From contig JAEVEX010000021.1 in NCBI GenBank assembly GCA_016842085.1, forward strand, positions 1 through 64,000: 64,000 nt of DNA, in the 5' to 3' direction. Positions 42,775-50,839 of this stretch are shown in pieces (position 1 is the stretch's first letter; every line of letters begins with the position of its first letter). This DNA is from Candidatus Thermoflexus tengchongensis. Lineage in GTDB: Bacteria > Chloroflexota > Anaerolineae > Thermoflexales > Thermoflexaceae. Made by a program: the position numbers and the translations under genes. Below the pieces are notes generated by a model. The model saw only the letters and a program-made list of their open reading frames with translations. It did not search any database and was not told the origin of the DNA.

Positions 42775-44139
42775 TTAAAGCTCCCAGAGGCCCGCCGGCG
42801 CCATCTCTCCTCGTTCGCTCAAGATCAACCCGATGCGATGCTGATGAGCAGCCTGAACGGCCCCCAGCTGCATGGTCATCCCGAAAATAAACGGGCGGAT
42901 CCGCCCCTGGATCCCCCGCTCCCGCAGGAGCCTCCGGATGCGTTCCCGGCTGAGGATCCCCGCGAAATCCTCGAAATCCCGGGGTCGAGCCCTCACCCGC
43001 ACCGAGATCAGAAGCCATTCGACGTTTCCCCCGGCATCCCGAACCTGAGTGACTCCGTCGATCTCCGTCTCAGAATCCAGGGGTAGAGAGGAGATCGGCA
43101 TCTGGAGTTGATATCCCCGGCTTTCCAGCCATCGCTCCATATAGACCGCCATGCGCTCCTCCGCCACGATCCCCACCACGGACCCGAAACGGTTGAGTTG
43201 ATCCCCCATCGCTTGTTGCGCAAGGACCAACCGACGGATCTGAGCAGTCAGATCCCGGATCTCCTCCTGGATCCGGATCTGTGTCTCCTCCAGCCGGGCC
43301 AATCGTTCCTCCGTCCGAATCTGCGCCTCCTCCAGCCGCGCCAGCCGCTCCTCCGCCCGTATCTGCGCCTCCTCCAGCCGGGCCAATCGTTCCTCCGCCT
43401 GCCGCTGGGCCTCGGCCAGCTTCGCCACCGCCTCCTCCAGCCGCGCCAGCCGCTCCTCCGCCCGGATCTGCGCCTCCTCCAGCTTTGCCAGCCGCTCCTC
43501 CGCCCGGATCTGCGCCTCCTCCAGCTTTGCCAGCCGCTCCTCCGCCTGCCGCTGGGCCTCAGCCAGCTTCGCCACCGCCTCCTCCAGCCGGGCCAGCCGC
43601 TCCTCCGTCCGAATCTGCGCCTCCTCCAGCCGGGCCAATCGCTCCTCCGCCTGCCGCTGGGCCTCGGCCAGCTTCGCCACCGCCTCCTCCAGCCGTGCCA
43701 GCCGCTCCTCCGCCCGTATCTGCGCCTCCTCCAGCCGCGCCAATCGCTCCTCCGCCTGCCGCTGGGCCTCGGCCAGCTTCGCCACCGCCTCCTCCAGCTT
43801 CGCCTGGTTTGCCGCCAGATCCGCAAAGCGCTGATCCACCTCTGAACGGAAGCGAATGAGCGCTTCGACCTGGCGTTCCTGAACATTCGCCAGGGCCTGA
43901 ATCGAAGACGTTATGGTTTGCAACACAGCGAGCATAGAGGAGAGGGCCCGCGTTTGCTCCTGCTGATGACGGGCGACTTCCGCCAGCACGGTGCCGATCA
44001 TCGCCTGGAGGGCCTGGACCTGCGCGGGCAGGACCATCACCTCCTCGCCCAGCAATAGCTGGCGCAGGCGCTGAAGCCATTCCCGATTCTCTTCCAGCAG
44101 GCGAATCAGATCGTCGAAATCTTCCACGGTGAACGCCAT
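42775..44139 (-). CDS. Long coiled-coil repeat protein with degenerate nuclease-like C-terminal domain
   Basis: The protein has 454 residues. After a helical start (to about 110), heptads of LARLEEAQIRAEERLARLEEAVAKLAEAQRQAEER type fill about residues 110-290, in DNA units of 42 and 63 bp. The C-terminal about 140 residues match the architecture of the protein at 2-880, but the motif is EIDGV...LLISVRVRA, so the ExK of a PD-(D/E)XK site is replaced. It is probably not catalytic, or it binds only. It is convergent to the R3H ATPase gene. Antisense open frames over this gene are shadows of the repeats. Confidence 0.85.
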   Translation of the reverse strand: MAFTVEDFDDLIRLLEENREWLQRLRQLLLGEEVMVLPAQVQALQAMIGTVLAEVARHQQEQTRALSSMLAVLQTITSSIQALANVQERQVEALIRFRSEVDQRFADLAANQAKLEEAVAKLAEAQRQAEERLARLEEAQIRAEERLARLEEAVAKLAEAQRQAEERLARLEEAQIRTEERLARLEEAVAKLAEAQRQAEERLAKLEEAQIRAEERLAKLEEAQIRAEERLARLEEAVAKLAEAQRQAEERLARLEEAQIRAEERLARLEEAQIRTEERLARLEETQIRIQEEIRDLTAQIRRLVLAQQAMGDQLNRFGSVVGIVAEERMAVYMERWLESRGYQLQMPISSLPLDSETEIDGVTQVRDAGGNVEWLLISVRVRARPRDFEDFAGILSRERIRRLLRERGIQGRIRPFIFGMTMQLGAVQAAHQHRIGLILSERGEMAPAGLWEL

Positions 44140-44184
44140 CCTTCAGCCCCTCCTGGAGGTAACATCGAGCCATCTCATTTTACA

Positions 44185-45702
44185 TCAATGACGGAAATGG
44201 CGCCTTCCGGTGAACACCATGGCGATCCCCCAGCGATCGGCGGCCTCGATCACCTCGGGATCCCGAATGGAGCCCCCAGGTTGGATGATCGCCGTCACCC
44301 CGGCGACCGCAGCGACCTCCACGCCATCCGGGAAGGGGAAGAAGGCATCGGAAGCCAGCACGGCGTCCCGGGCGCGCTCCCCCGCCTTTCCCACAGCGAT
44401 CCGCACCGCATCCACCCGGCTCATCTGCCCCGCTCCGATCCCCACCGTCTGGCCCTCCCGGGCCAGCACAATCGCATTGGAGCGCACATGGCGAACCACC
44501 CGCCAGGCAAACCGGAGATCCTCCCACTCCGATGCCGATGGCGACCGGCGGGTAACAACCTTCCAGGTGGCCGGATCTTCTGACTCGCGATCGGGGGTTT
44601 GAACCAGGAATCCACCCAGGGCGCTTCGGATCTCCAGGGCAGGCACATCTTCCTCCTTCATACGGAGCACCCGACATGCCTTCTTCTTCGCCAGATGCGT
44701 TATCGCTTCCGGTCGATAGGCAGGGGCGACAATGACTTCCAGAAAAATCTCCCGAAGGGCCATGGCCGCCTCTTCATCGACCTCACAATTGAACGCGACG
44801 ATCCCACCGTAGGCGCTTTCCGGATCACTGGCCAGAGCGCGCCGGAAGGCCTGCGCCGCGGTATCCGCCACCGCGGCGCCGCACGGATTGTTGTGCTTGA
44901 CGATGACCGAGGCCGGCGCGGGGAGATCCTGCACCGCCCGCCATGCGGCTTCCAGATCCAGCAGGTTATTGTAGGAAAGCGGTTTCCCCTGGAGCACCTC
45001 AAACGGAAGGGGGCGAAGAGGATCCAGGTAAAAGGCTCCGGCCTGATGGGGGTTCTCGCCGTATCGCAAGGCGATCGCCGGCCGCGCGGAGAGGAGCAAC
45101 CGCTCCGGGAGCGACCCGGAGCCCGGGCCCTCCGGCTCCAGATACCGGGCAATCATTGCATCGTAACCGGCCGTCAGCCGGAACGCGCGGGCCGCCAGGT
45201 GCCGTCGCAGCTCCAGGGGAACGTCTCCTCTCTGGCGAAGGGCTTCCAGGACGAGGGGATAATCCGCGGGGCTGCTGCACACGATCACCCGGGCGAAATT
45301 CTTCGCGGCCGCCCGCAGGAGCGCCACGCCGCCGATATCAATGGCTTCGATCGCCTCCTCCAGGCTCCCCCCTCGGGCGGCCTCTTCGAACGCGTAAAGA
45401 TTCACCGCCACCAGATCGATGGGATGCCCCCCGATGGCGGCGAGCTCCGTCAGATCCGCTTCCGTGGGCCGGGCCAGGATCCCGGCGTGCACCCTGGGAT
45501 GGAGGGTCTTCACCCGTCCTCCTAAGATCTCCGGAACGCCCGTCCATTCCTCCAGCGGGGTTACCGGGATCCCTGCGGCTGCGAGAGCCTGAGCGGTTCC
45601 CCGCGTGGCGAGGATCCGCCAGCCCAGCTCAACCAGCCCCCGGGCGAACTCCACCAGCCCGCTCCGATCCGTCACGCTGAATAAAGCGTAGCGCTCCGCC
45701 AT
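44185..45702 (-). CDS. purH: Bifunctional AICAR formyltransferase/IMP cyclohydrolase
   Basis: The protein has 505 residues, normal for PurH. The N-terminal IMP cyclohydrolase (MGS-like, to about 190) starts ALFSVTDRSGLVEFARGL with GRVKTLHPRVHAGIL. The AICAR transformylase domain has the catalytic VKHNNPCGAAV (Lys-His), LRYGENPHQ and the end FTGRRHFRH. It performs the last two steps of purine synthesis to IMP. It lies 7 bp after the SPFH gene. Confidence 0.96.
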   Translation of the reverse strand: MAERYALFSVTDRSGLVEFARGLVELGWRILATRGTAQALAAAGIPVTPLEEWTGVPEILGGRVKTLHPRVHAGILARPTEADLTELAAIGGHPIDLVAVNLYAFEEAARGGSLEEAIEAIDIGGVALLRAAAKNFARVIVCSSPADYPLVLEALRQRGDVPLELRRHLAARAFRLTAGYDAMIARYLEPEGPGSGSLPERLLLSARPAIALRYGENPHQAGAFYLDPLRPLPFEVLQGKPLSYNNLLDLEAAWRAVQDLPAPASVIVKHNNPCGAAVADTAAQAFRRALASDPESAYGGIVAFNCEVDEEAAMALREIFLEVIVAPAYRPEAITHLAKKKACRVLRMKEEDVPALEIRSALGGFLVQTPDRESEDPATWKVVTRRSPSASEWEDLRFAWRVVRHVRSNAIVLAREGQTVGIGAGQMSRVDAVRIAVGKAGERARDAVLASDAFFPFPDGVEVAAVAGVTAIIQPGGSIRDPEVIEAADRWGIAMVFTGRRHFRH

Positions 45703-45709
45703 CCGCGCG

Positions 45710-46732
45710 TTACCCCTTCAGGAACTCCTCGATCGCGGAGCGGCTGATCCGATAGGTGGTGCCGATCTTGCGGGCCTTCAGCTGGCCGGATTCGATCAGC
45801 TGCAGGACATCCTCCGGGGATACCTTCAGGTAGGCGGCGGCCTCTTCCACCGTCATCACCTCGGGCGCCGCTGCAGGGGCGGCCGGCCGGGCCGTCATCC
45901 CCTGGAACAGCTGGGTGAAAAACTGGGCCAGCCCGAAACCCGCCCCCGCGCCCACGCCCGCCGCAGCCAGTCCCCCCAGCTCCTGCTGCGCGGCCTCCCG
46001 CAGGGCATCCGCCGCCTGCAGCTGCGCATAGGTCTGCACGTCCAGCAACCCCATCGCCCGCAGCTCCTCAATGGTCTTCGAGGAGGGGCGGAGGGACTGC
46101 ACGTAGAACGCCTTCAGGTCCAGGCCCAGTGCCCCGAAATCATCCTGCGCCATGGCCCGCACCGCCGCGCCCAGCTCCTCGAAAAACCCCGCGAGATCCA
46201 CCACCGGCCGGTTGAAATTACCCACGACATCGGCCAGCTTGCTCACCAGGATGCTGCGCAGGTAATCCACAATGCGCTCCGTCTCGTAGAGACGCTGGAC
46301 CCCCACGATCTTATTGACGAACAGCTGGGGATCCCTCACCTGGATCGCAAAGGTTCCGTGGCCCTGAAGCAGGACCACGCCCAACCCCATGCCGGGGTTG
46401 CGGACCACAATGGGTTCGGGGGTTCCCCATTTCAGATCCACGAACTCCCGGGTGGAGACGAAATAGACCTCGGCCGTGAAAGGGGAACGGCCGCTGAAGA
46501 GCGGCCCCAACAGGTTGATCAGGAGCGGGATGTTGGCGGTGGTGAGGGTGTGGCGGCCGGGGCCGAACACATCCAGGGCTTTCCCGTCCCGGAAGAAGAC
46601 CGCCACCTGGCTTTCCCGCACGATGAGCTGAGAGCCCAGGCGGAAATCCCCGGCTCCCTCCTCGGGGAACCGTCGGACAATCTCCCGGCCGGTATCATCC
46701 GCCCACTCGATCACATCGAAGATCCGCGGCAT
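45710..46732 (-). CDS. SPFH/band-7-like protein with C-terminal excisionase-type HTH
   Basis: The protein has 340 residues. The first 250 resemble the SPFH/virion-core (YdjI-like) family: FDVIEWADDTGREIVRRFP, SQLIVRESQVAVFFRDGKALDVFGPGRHTLTTANIPLL. A Gly/Ala-rich linker and FTQLFQGM segment follow. The last about 50 residues (MTVEEAAAYLKVSPEDVLQLIESGQLKARKIG...ISRSAIEEFL) are a MerR/excisionase-type helix-turn-helix. The SPFH part assembles at membranes and the tail could bind DNA or a partner. The start at 46732 has AAAGGAGG in front. Confidence 0.85.
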   Translation of the reverse strand: MPRIFDVIEWADDTGREIVRRFPEEGAGDFRLGSQLIVRESQVAVFFRDGKALDVFGPGRHTLTTANIPLLINLLGPLFSGRSPFTAEVYFVSTREFVDLKWGTPEPIVVRNPGMGLGVVLLQGHGTFAIQVRDPQLFVNKIVGVQRLYETERIVDYLRSILVSKLADVVGNFNRPVVDLAGFFEELGAAVRAMAQDDFGALGLDLKAFYVQSLRPSSKTIEELRAMGLLDVQTYAQLQAADALREAAQQELGGLAAAGVGAGAGFGLAQFFTQLFQGMTARPAAPAAAPEVMTVEEAAAYLKVSPEDVLQLIESGQLKARKIGTTYRISRSAIEEFLKG

Positions 46733-46805
46733 CCCTGCCTCCTTTCTCCGTCGGCGGGGTGTCCTCCCGATCCGAACCCGGCGGCACGAGCTCCGCGTAT
46801 CCAGT

Positions 46806-47555
46806 CTAATGGAAGAACGATCGGAACGCCACCAGGAAACCGATCGCCACCACCGTCCGCCGCACCCAGATGCGATCGACCCGACGCGCGATGGCGGCGG
46901 ATGCATAGCCCCCGGCCAGCGCGCCGATCGCCATCCACAGCACATCCCCCCAGAGCACCGCGCCGGAACGGATAAAGTAAAGCGCGGCGATCCCGTTGAT
47001 GGTAAACGCCAGGACGTTTTTCAACCCGTTCATTTGATGGATATCCGTCAGCCCCATCAGTTCCAGGGCGGCCAGCATCAGGATGCCGATCCCGGCCCCA
47101 AAGTAGCCCCCATAGAATCCCACCAGAAGCTGGAAGAAGACGAGAGCCGCCCACCGCCGGGCGGAGATCGAAGTCGTGGACCGCGGCAGCCAGCGCTGGA
47201 GCTGCGGGCCGATCATCAGAAGGATCGTGGCGAACAGCAGCAGATAGGGGATAATCCCCCGGAACATCCGTTCCGGCGTGTGAAGCAATACATACGATCC
47301 CAGGAATCCACCGACCAGGGAGGGCCATAAGAGGATCAGCAACCAGTGACGGATCCGCTTCAACTCGTGACGGAACCCGAAGGCTCCGGCAAGGGATCCG
47401 GGGAGGAGGGCCACCGTGTTGGTGGCGTTGGCCAGGATGGGATGACGGCCCAGCCACAGCAACGCCGGGAAGGAGATCAGAGTCCCCCCGCCCGCGATGG
47501 CGTTCATCCCCCCCGCAATGAAAGCCGCGATGAAGACGATGGGCGCATCTCGCAT
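46806..47555 (-). CDS. TauE/SafE family anion exporter-like membrane protein
   Basis: The protein has 249 residues with about eight hydrophobic segments. The signature start FIAAFIAGGMNAIAGGGTLISFPALL and the internal repeat FFGAGIGILMLAALELMGL identify the TauE/SafE family, thought to move sulfite, sulfoacetate or similar anions. There is no sulfur pathway gene next to it, though a sulfonate-type importer is in the island. Confidence 0.9.
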   Translation of the reverse strand: MRDAPIVFIAAFIAGGMNAIAGGGTLISFPALLWLGRHPILANATNTVALLPGSLAGAFGFRHELKRIRHWLLILLWPSLVGGFLGSYVLLHTPERMFRGIIPYLLLFATILLMIGPQLQRWLPRSTTSISARRWAALVFFQLLVGFYGGYFGAGIGILMLAALELMGLTDIHQMNGLKNVLAFTINGIAALYFIRSGAVLWGDVLWMAIGALAGGYASAAIARRVDRIWVRRTVVAIGFLVAFRSFFH

Positions 47556-47594
47556 GAGGCTCCTCCATCCAGCGCAGGAGTTGTGCCAGCGATT

Positions 47595-48011
47595 TTACTG
47601 GAGAATCGCAGGGCGCACCCGGGGCCACAGATGGATGGCAAAGGCGAGGACCCCCAGCGCCTCCAATCCAGCCCCCAGGGCCAGCCCGATCCCCCATCCG
47701 GCCGCTCCCGCCAGGCCGGCGCTGAGGACACCGGCGTTCAGCAGCCCGAAAGAAGCCCAGGCCCACCCTGCCCGCCCGCGCGGATCCCCGGGGCGCTCCA
47801 GGGCGAACCGCGGGAAGATCCAGTAGGCCACCCCGAAGGCCAGCTGAACCGTCCAGCCGATGAAGAGGGCGTGGATATGCCAGGGGAGCAAACGCATCAC
47901 CCACGGCGCATAAGGGAATGCCTTATGGGCCAGCATCAGGCCGCCTATAAGGAAACCGAGAGCCAGATGCCCCAGGGCCATCCGGATCATATAACGGCTC
48001 AACGGCGGCAT
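47595..48011 (-). CDS. Small four-helix membrane protein, heme-copper-oxidase-subunit-I-like (copy 1)
   Basis: The protein has 138 residues, four membrane helices. The segment LLPWHIHALFIGWTVQLAFGVAYWIFPRFALERPGDPRG resembles the central helices of cbb3/CcoN-type subunit I, including two His, but the protein is far too short for an oxidase. It is homologous to the next gene: both have a WxFP...ERPxG motif after a helix pair. It may be a heme-binding or assembly factor, but this is unproven. Confidence 0.7.
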   Translation of the reverse strand: MPPLSRYMIRMALGHLALGFLIGGLMLAHKAFPYAPWVMRLLPWHIHALFIGWTVQLAFGVAYWIFPRFALERPGDPRGRAGWAWASFGLLNAGVLSAGLAGAAGWGIGLALGAGLEALGVLAFAIHLWPRVRPAILQ

Positions 48012-48012
48012 C

Positions 48013-48432
48013 TCACCTTCCCTTCACCCGGGGCCAGAGCAGCCCCACGAAGATCCATCCGGCCGCCACCAGGGTCAGCGCACTCAGCAGCAGGCCCCAG
48101 CGGGCGATGGGCTGAGGATCCACGGCGACCCACGGCTCGCAGATCGCCCGGAGGATCAGCCCGCCGTTCAACAGGAAGAAGACCGCCCAGGCCAGCGTCT
48201 CATTCCCTCGGGGGCGCTCCTTTGAGAGGGGCGGGAACATCCACCAGGCCACCCCGATGATGAACTGGGCAACGCCGCCAAGCATAAACAGGTGGAAATA
48301 AACCGGGCTGGCGGCGGCCAGGACCGGGGGCAGCTCCACGATGCGCCCCAGCCCCAGAAGCCACCCCAGAAGCAGGGCCAGGATCAGATGGATCAGCGCA
48401 GCTCGAAGGAACCACCGGGTCAGGCGCGGCAT
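48013..48432 (-). CDS. Small four-helix membrane protein, heme-copper-oxidase-subunit-I-like (copy 2)
   Basis: The protein has 139 residues. The motif is YFHLFMLGGVAQFIIGVAWWMFPPLSKERPRGNE. The ATG at 48432 has GGAGGCGGGG before it; a TTG five codons earlier is less likely. It is one base from the next gene and clearly paralogous to copy 1. One of the two His of copy 1 (HIHA) is replaced here by FH, so metal or heme ligation would differ. Confidence 0.7.
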   Translation of the reverse strand: MPRLTRWFLRAALIHLILALLLGWLLGLGRIVELPPVLAAASPVYFHLFMLGGVAQFIIGVAWWMFPPLSKERPRGNETLAWAVFFLLNGGLILRAICEPWVAVDPQPIARWGLLLSALTLVAAGWIFVGLLWPRVKGR

Positions 48433-48472
48433 CCCCGCCTCCGACAACAGTTATCTACGAAGGGGCCAGACC

Positions 48473-48979
48473 TCACGGCCACCCGCGAACCATGAACATC
48501 GCGAACCCCATCGCCATCAGGCTGGCCAGCAACGTCAACCGGGCCAGCCACGAGGCCCGGAGCCGCCAGCGCGCCGCTTCGGCCCCGTCCGGATCCGCGG
48601 CGAGGGCCCGGGTCGCTCGAGGGCCAGCCCAGAAATCATGCAACGCGTTCAATCCGATGACCAGGGCCACCGCGAGCAGCTTCCCGGCCAGCGCCCGCCC
48701 GAAAGCGCCCCGCCAGAACGCCGGATCCAGCACGAGCTCCAGCGTCACCCCCCGGGCGGCCAGGTTGATCAGGCCCGTCAGGATCAGAATCCCCAGCGTG
48801 ATCCAGCCCAGGGTCCGAAACCGCAGGCCCATGGCCTGCAGAAGCGCCGGGGAGAGGGCGCGGAACGCCGGCTGGCGGACGACCGGGACGACCGCCAGGG
48901 CCAGGAAAAGCTGCCCTCCGATCCAGAAGATCGCCGTTAGCAAATGCAAGCCCACAGCGAGGAAATAGAGGGTCCGCAT
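48473..48979 (-). CDS. CopD-like membrane protein
   Basis: The protein has 168 residues with four membrane segments. The start LHLLTAIFWIGGQLFLALAVVPVVR and the GLINLAARGVTLEL region are typical of the CopD/YcnJ copper-resistance membrane domain. ATG 48979 has AGGAGG 8 nt before it; the longer frame adds an 89-residue extension without support. With the two small oxidase-like genes it may form a respiratory or copper-delivery cluster. Confidence 0.8.
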   Translation of the reverse strand: MRTLYFLAVGLHLLTAIFWIGGQLFLALAVVPVVRQPAFRALSPALLQAMGLRFRTLGWITLGILILTGLINLAARGVTLELVLDPAFWRGAFGRALAGKLLAVALVIGLNALHDFWAGPRATRALAADPDGAEAARWRLRASWLARLTLLASLMAMGFAMFMVRGWP

Positions 48980-49242
48980 CGATCGCGCCTCCTGGCCGGG
49001 GATCTCCATCCAGGATCCAGCATACCCCGACGCCCCCAGCGCCACCTTGCTTCGAGTCAAAGTCCAGCCCGTCCCTTCATCCGGTAGGGGCGCTTTTTCT
49101 CTGGAGCTTTTGTAGAAGGGGTTTTTCCTCTGGTGGCGAAGCCGATAGCGGGGGTCGCCTCCCGTTGATGTGGACGCTCTTTGCGAAGCAGCCGGCGGAC
49201 ACCGATCCCAGCGCTTAAGCCGGTTCGCTGCGGAGAGCCGGA

Positions 49243-49611
49243 TCACTTCGTCACAGATCCTGGAGCCGAACCCGGAGCTCGTAAAGGGAGAGCACGAACC
49301 CGAACGCGTCCCTCAGTTACGCTCACGATGGCCCCTTTCATCAGAGCTTCTCGATCGTGTTCGATAATGTGCAACAAATAGCGGTTGACGTTATCGGGGC
49401 GCATGTTCCGCAGGCGAAACACAATGACGCTGGGTAAACGGGCACCACCGGCAGCAACCAGCTCACTGAAATCCAGATCATGGGTCAAAAGCACCCGGTT
49501 CTCTTCCCGGGCTTTGGCCAAAATCGCCTGGTCTTCGAGACGCTCAAGACCCTCTTCATGGAGGTGGACAGCATCATACCCCAGGCTGCGGAGGACTGGT
49601 ACCGAAATCAT
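49243..49611 (-). CDS. DUF5615 (PIN-like) protein, N-terminally truncated
   Basis: The protein has about 122 residues. RSLGYDAVHLHEEGLERLEDQAILAKAREENRVLLTHDLDFSELVAAGGARLPSVIVFRLRN is the usual DUF5615 body, with the conserved THDxDF. The family normally opens with MRxLLDEN, whose Asp is part of the metal site. Here that part is missing from the reading frame: a frame just upstream reads MRCLL and is shifted by one base. The ATG at 49611 has AGGAGG before it. It is either a shortened gene or a frameshifted one. DUF433 partners are common; the only one here is at 61290. Confidence 0.65.
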   Translation of the reverse strand: MISVPVLRSLGYDAVHLHEEGLERLEDQAILAKAREENRVLLTHDLDFSELVAAGGARLPSVIVFRLRNMRPDNVNRYLLHIIEHDREALMKGAIVSVTEGRVRVRALPLRAPGSAPGSVTK

Positions 49612-49908
49612 ATTCCGCCTCCTATTGACGACAAGAGGCAACGCATCGCCCTTTGCGTCTAACGCTGGCCTTCTGGATCGATGAGGATAATTTCCACCTT
49701 CACCAGGTGATGATGGCGGGCCCCGGCCACTTTATGGTTCGGCGCTATCGCGACTTCAACGCCCCGCTCGCTATCGAGCCGCCGGCAGACGCTCCCCGCG
49801 CTCCCTGAGCCAGCACAGGGGGCTTCCCCTGACGCCCATCGGCCCGGTCACCTTGTCTTTCGGATCGAATATCCGCTCTCCCCGGAGAGATCGGATGGGT
49901 CAGCGGGT
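49612..49908. other. Spacer without a confident gene
   Basis: About 300 bp between the DUF5615 remnant and hepT. On the minus strand a short open stretch ends ILIDPEGQR and has no start codon or ribosome site; it may be a gene remnant. Nothing else was recognised. Confidence 0.4.
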
Positions 49909-50346
49909 CTAATGACGATGGCGCCGGAGATAAGCGGCAATAACCCGGGCGAAGCGATCGAAATCCCCCAATCGCTTCCGAAGAATCCCGTATACGATGG
50001 CATCATCCACGCGGATGTAATCATGGACAATCACATTTCGAAAGCGAGCCATATCAATCAGACGAGGAAGAAGATCGGAGGGGAGGATCCCCTGCTCGGC
50101 CAGCACGCGGAACACATCCGCATTATCCTCCGGATACCGAAATCCCTCCCGGGCGATTAGGCGACGGCCGATATCCAGACACGCCTCAATCGCCACCTGA
50201 AGGCTGCGCTCGATGGCACGTTTCAGGCGGATATTCCGGGCGTATTCCTGAAACGAGCGGACCTTATCCCTTTCGCTTTTTAGATACGCGACTTCGTTTC
50301 GAAGCCACCGAAGCCTTTCCCGAAGGACCTCGTCGTTGCTCCCCAA
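49909..50346 (-). CDS. hepT: HepT-type HEPN ribonuclease toxin
   Basis: The protein has 145 residues if it starts at the TTG at 50346, which has AGGAGG 7 nt upstream. The HEPN RNase motif RxxxxHxY is R103-N-V-I-V-H108-D-Y110. The fold is four to five helices as in DUF86. The frame overlaps mntA by 83 bp, so translation is coupled. MntA normally adenylylates a tyrosine near the active site, and Tyr110 is the likely target. Longer frames upstream read into mntA in another frame. Confidence 0.88.
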   Translation of the reverse strand: MGSNDEVLRERLRWLRNEVAYLKSERDKVRSFQEYARNIRLKRAIERSLQVAIEACLDIGRRLIAREGFRYPEDNADVFRVLAEQGILPSDLLPRLIDMARFRNVIVHDYIRVDDAIVYGILRKRLGDFDRFARVIAAYLRRHRH

Positions 50347-50794
50347 AGCGGCCCTCCTCGAGCTCCCGCTCAAGTGCCTGATGGAAGAAGGCCCACATCG
50401 GCTGCAGGTCGGCGTAGATCTTCCCCACCCGGACTTCGAACTCGATGCGGGCCTCCGGATCCCGTTCATAAATCAGCTGGCCTTCCCGCAACACCTGATG
50501 GCCGAGCAGAGGAGGGGCATCGTTCAGAACCACCACATCCACCGGGCCGCCAGCAATCCGGCTCAGCGCTTCGGCCAGGGCGCTCTGCCGCTTCCATCCC
50601 GGCTCGGGAGAACGAGGATCCGGGGAGAGCAGAACCGCAATGTCCAGATCCGAGCGGGGCGTCGCCTCACCCCGCGCGACCGATCCGAAGACATAAGCAG
50701 CCGCTACATCCGGCTGGGCGGCAAGAAAAGCGATCAAAGGCTCCAGCCCGCGCGCCGGGGTCGATCGTCGGAATCCGCGCTCCCTTCGGTCCAT
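50264..50794 (-). CDS. mntA: MntA-type minimal nucleotidyltransferase antitoxin
   Basis: The protein has 176 residues. The nucleotidyltransferase motif GSX10DXD is exact: Gly37-Ser38...Asp49-Leu-Asp51. A third acidic position lies in GGPVDVVVLND. In known HepT/MntA pairs the enzyme transfers AMP to the toxin's active-site tyrosine. It precedes hepT on the same strand, as usual. The tail SKRSRVSKKRKG is unusually basic and lies in the overlap with hepT. Confidence 0.9.
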   Translation of the reverse strand: MDRRERGFRRSTPARGLEPLIAFLAAQPDVAAAYVFGSVARGEATPRSDLDIAVLLSPDPRSPEPGWKRQSALAEALSRIAGGPVDVVVLNDAPPLLGHQVLREGQLIYERDPEARIEFEVRVGKIYADLQPMWAFFHQALERELEEGRFGEQRRGPSGKASVASKRSRVSKKRKG

Positions 50795-50839
50795 TGATCC
50801 ATCATCCCCATGGATGCCAAACCGCTGCTCGCTGTGATT

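Noticed and set aside
43108-43859. Long plus-strand Pro/Ala- and Leu/Arg-rich open frames
   Set aside because: They are mirror images of the coiled-coil repeat gene on the minus strand; the period follows the heptad DNA repeat.
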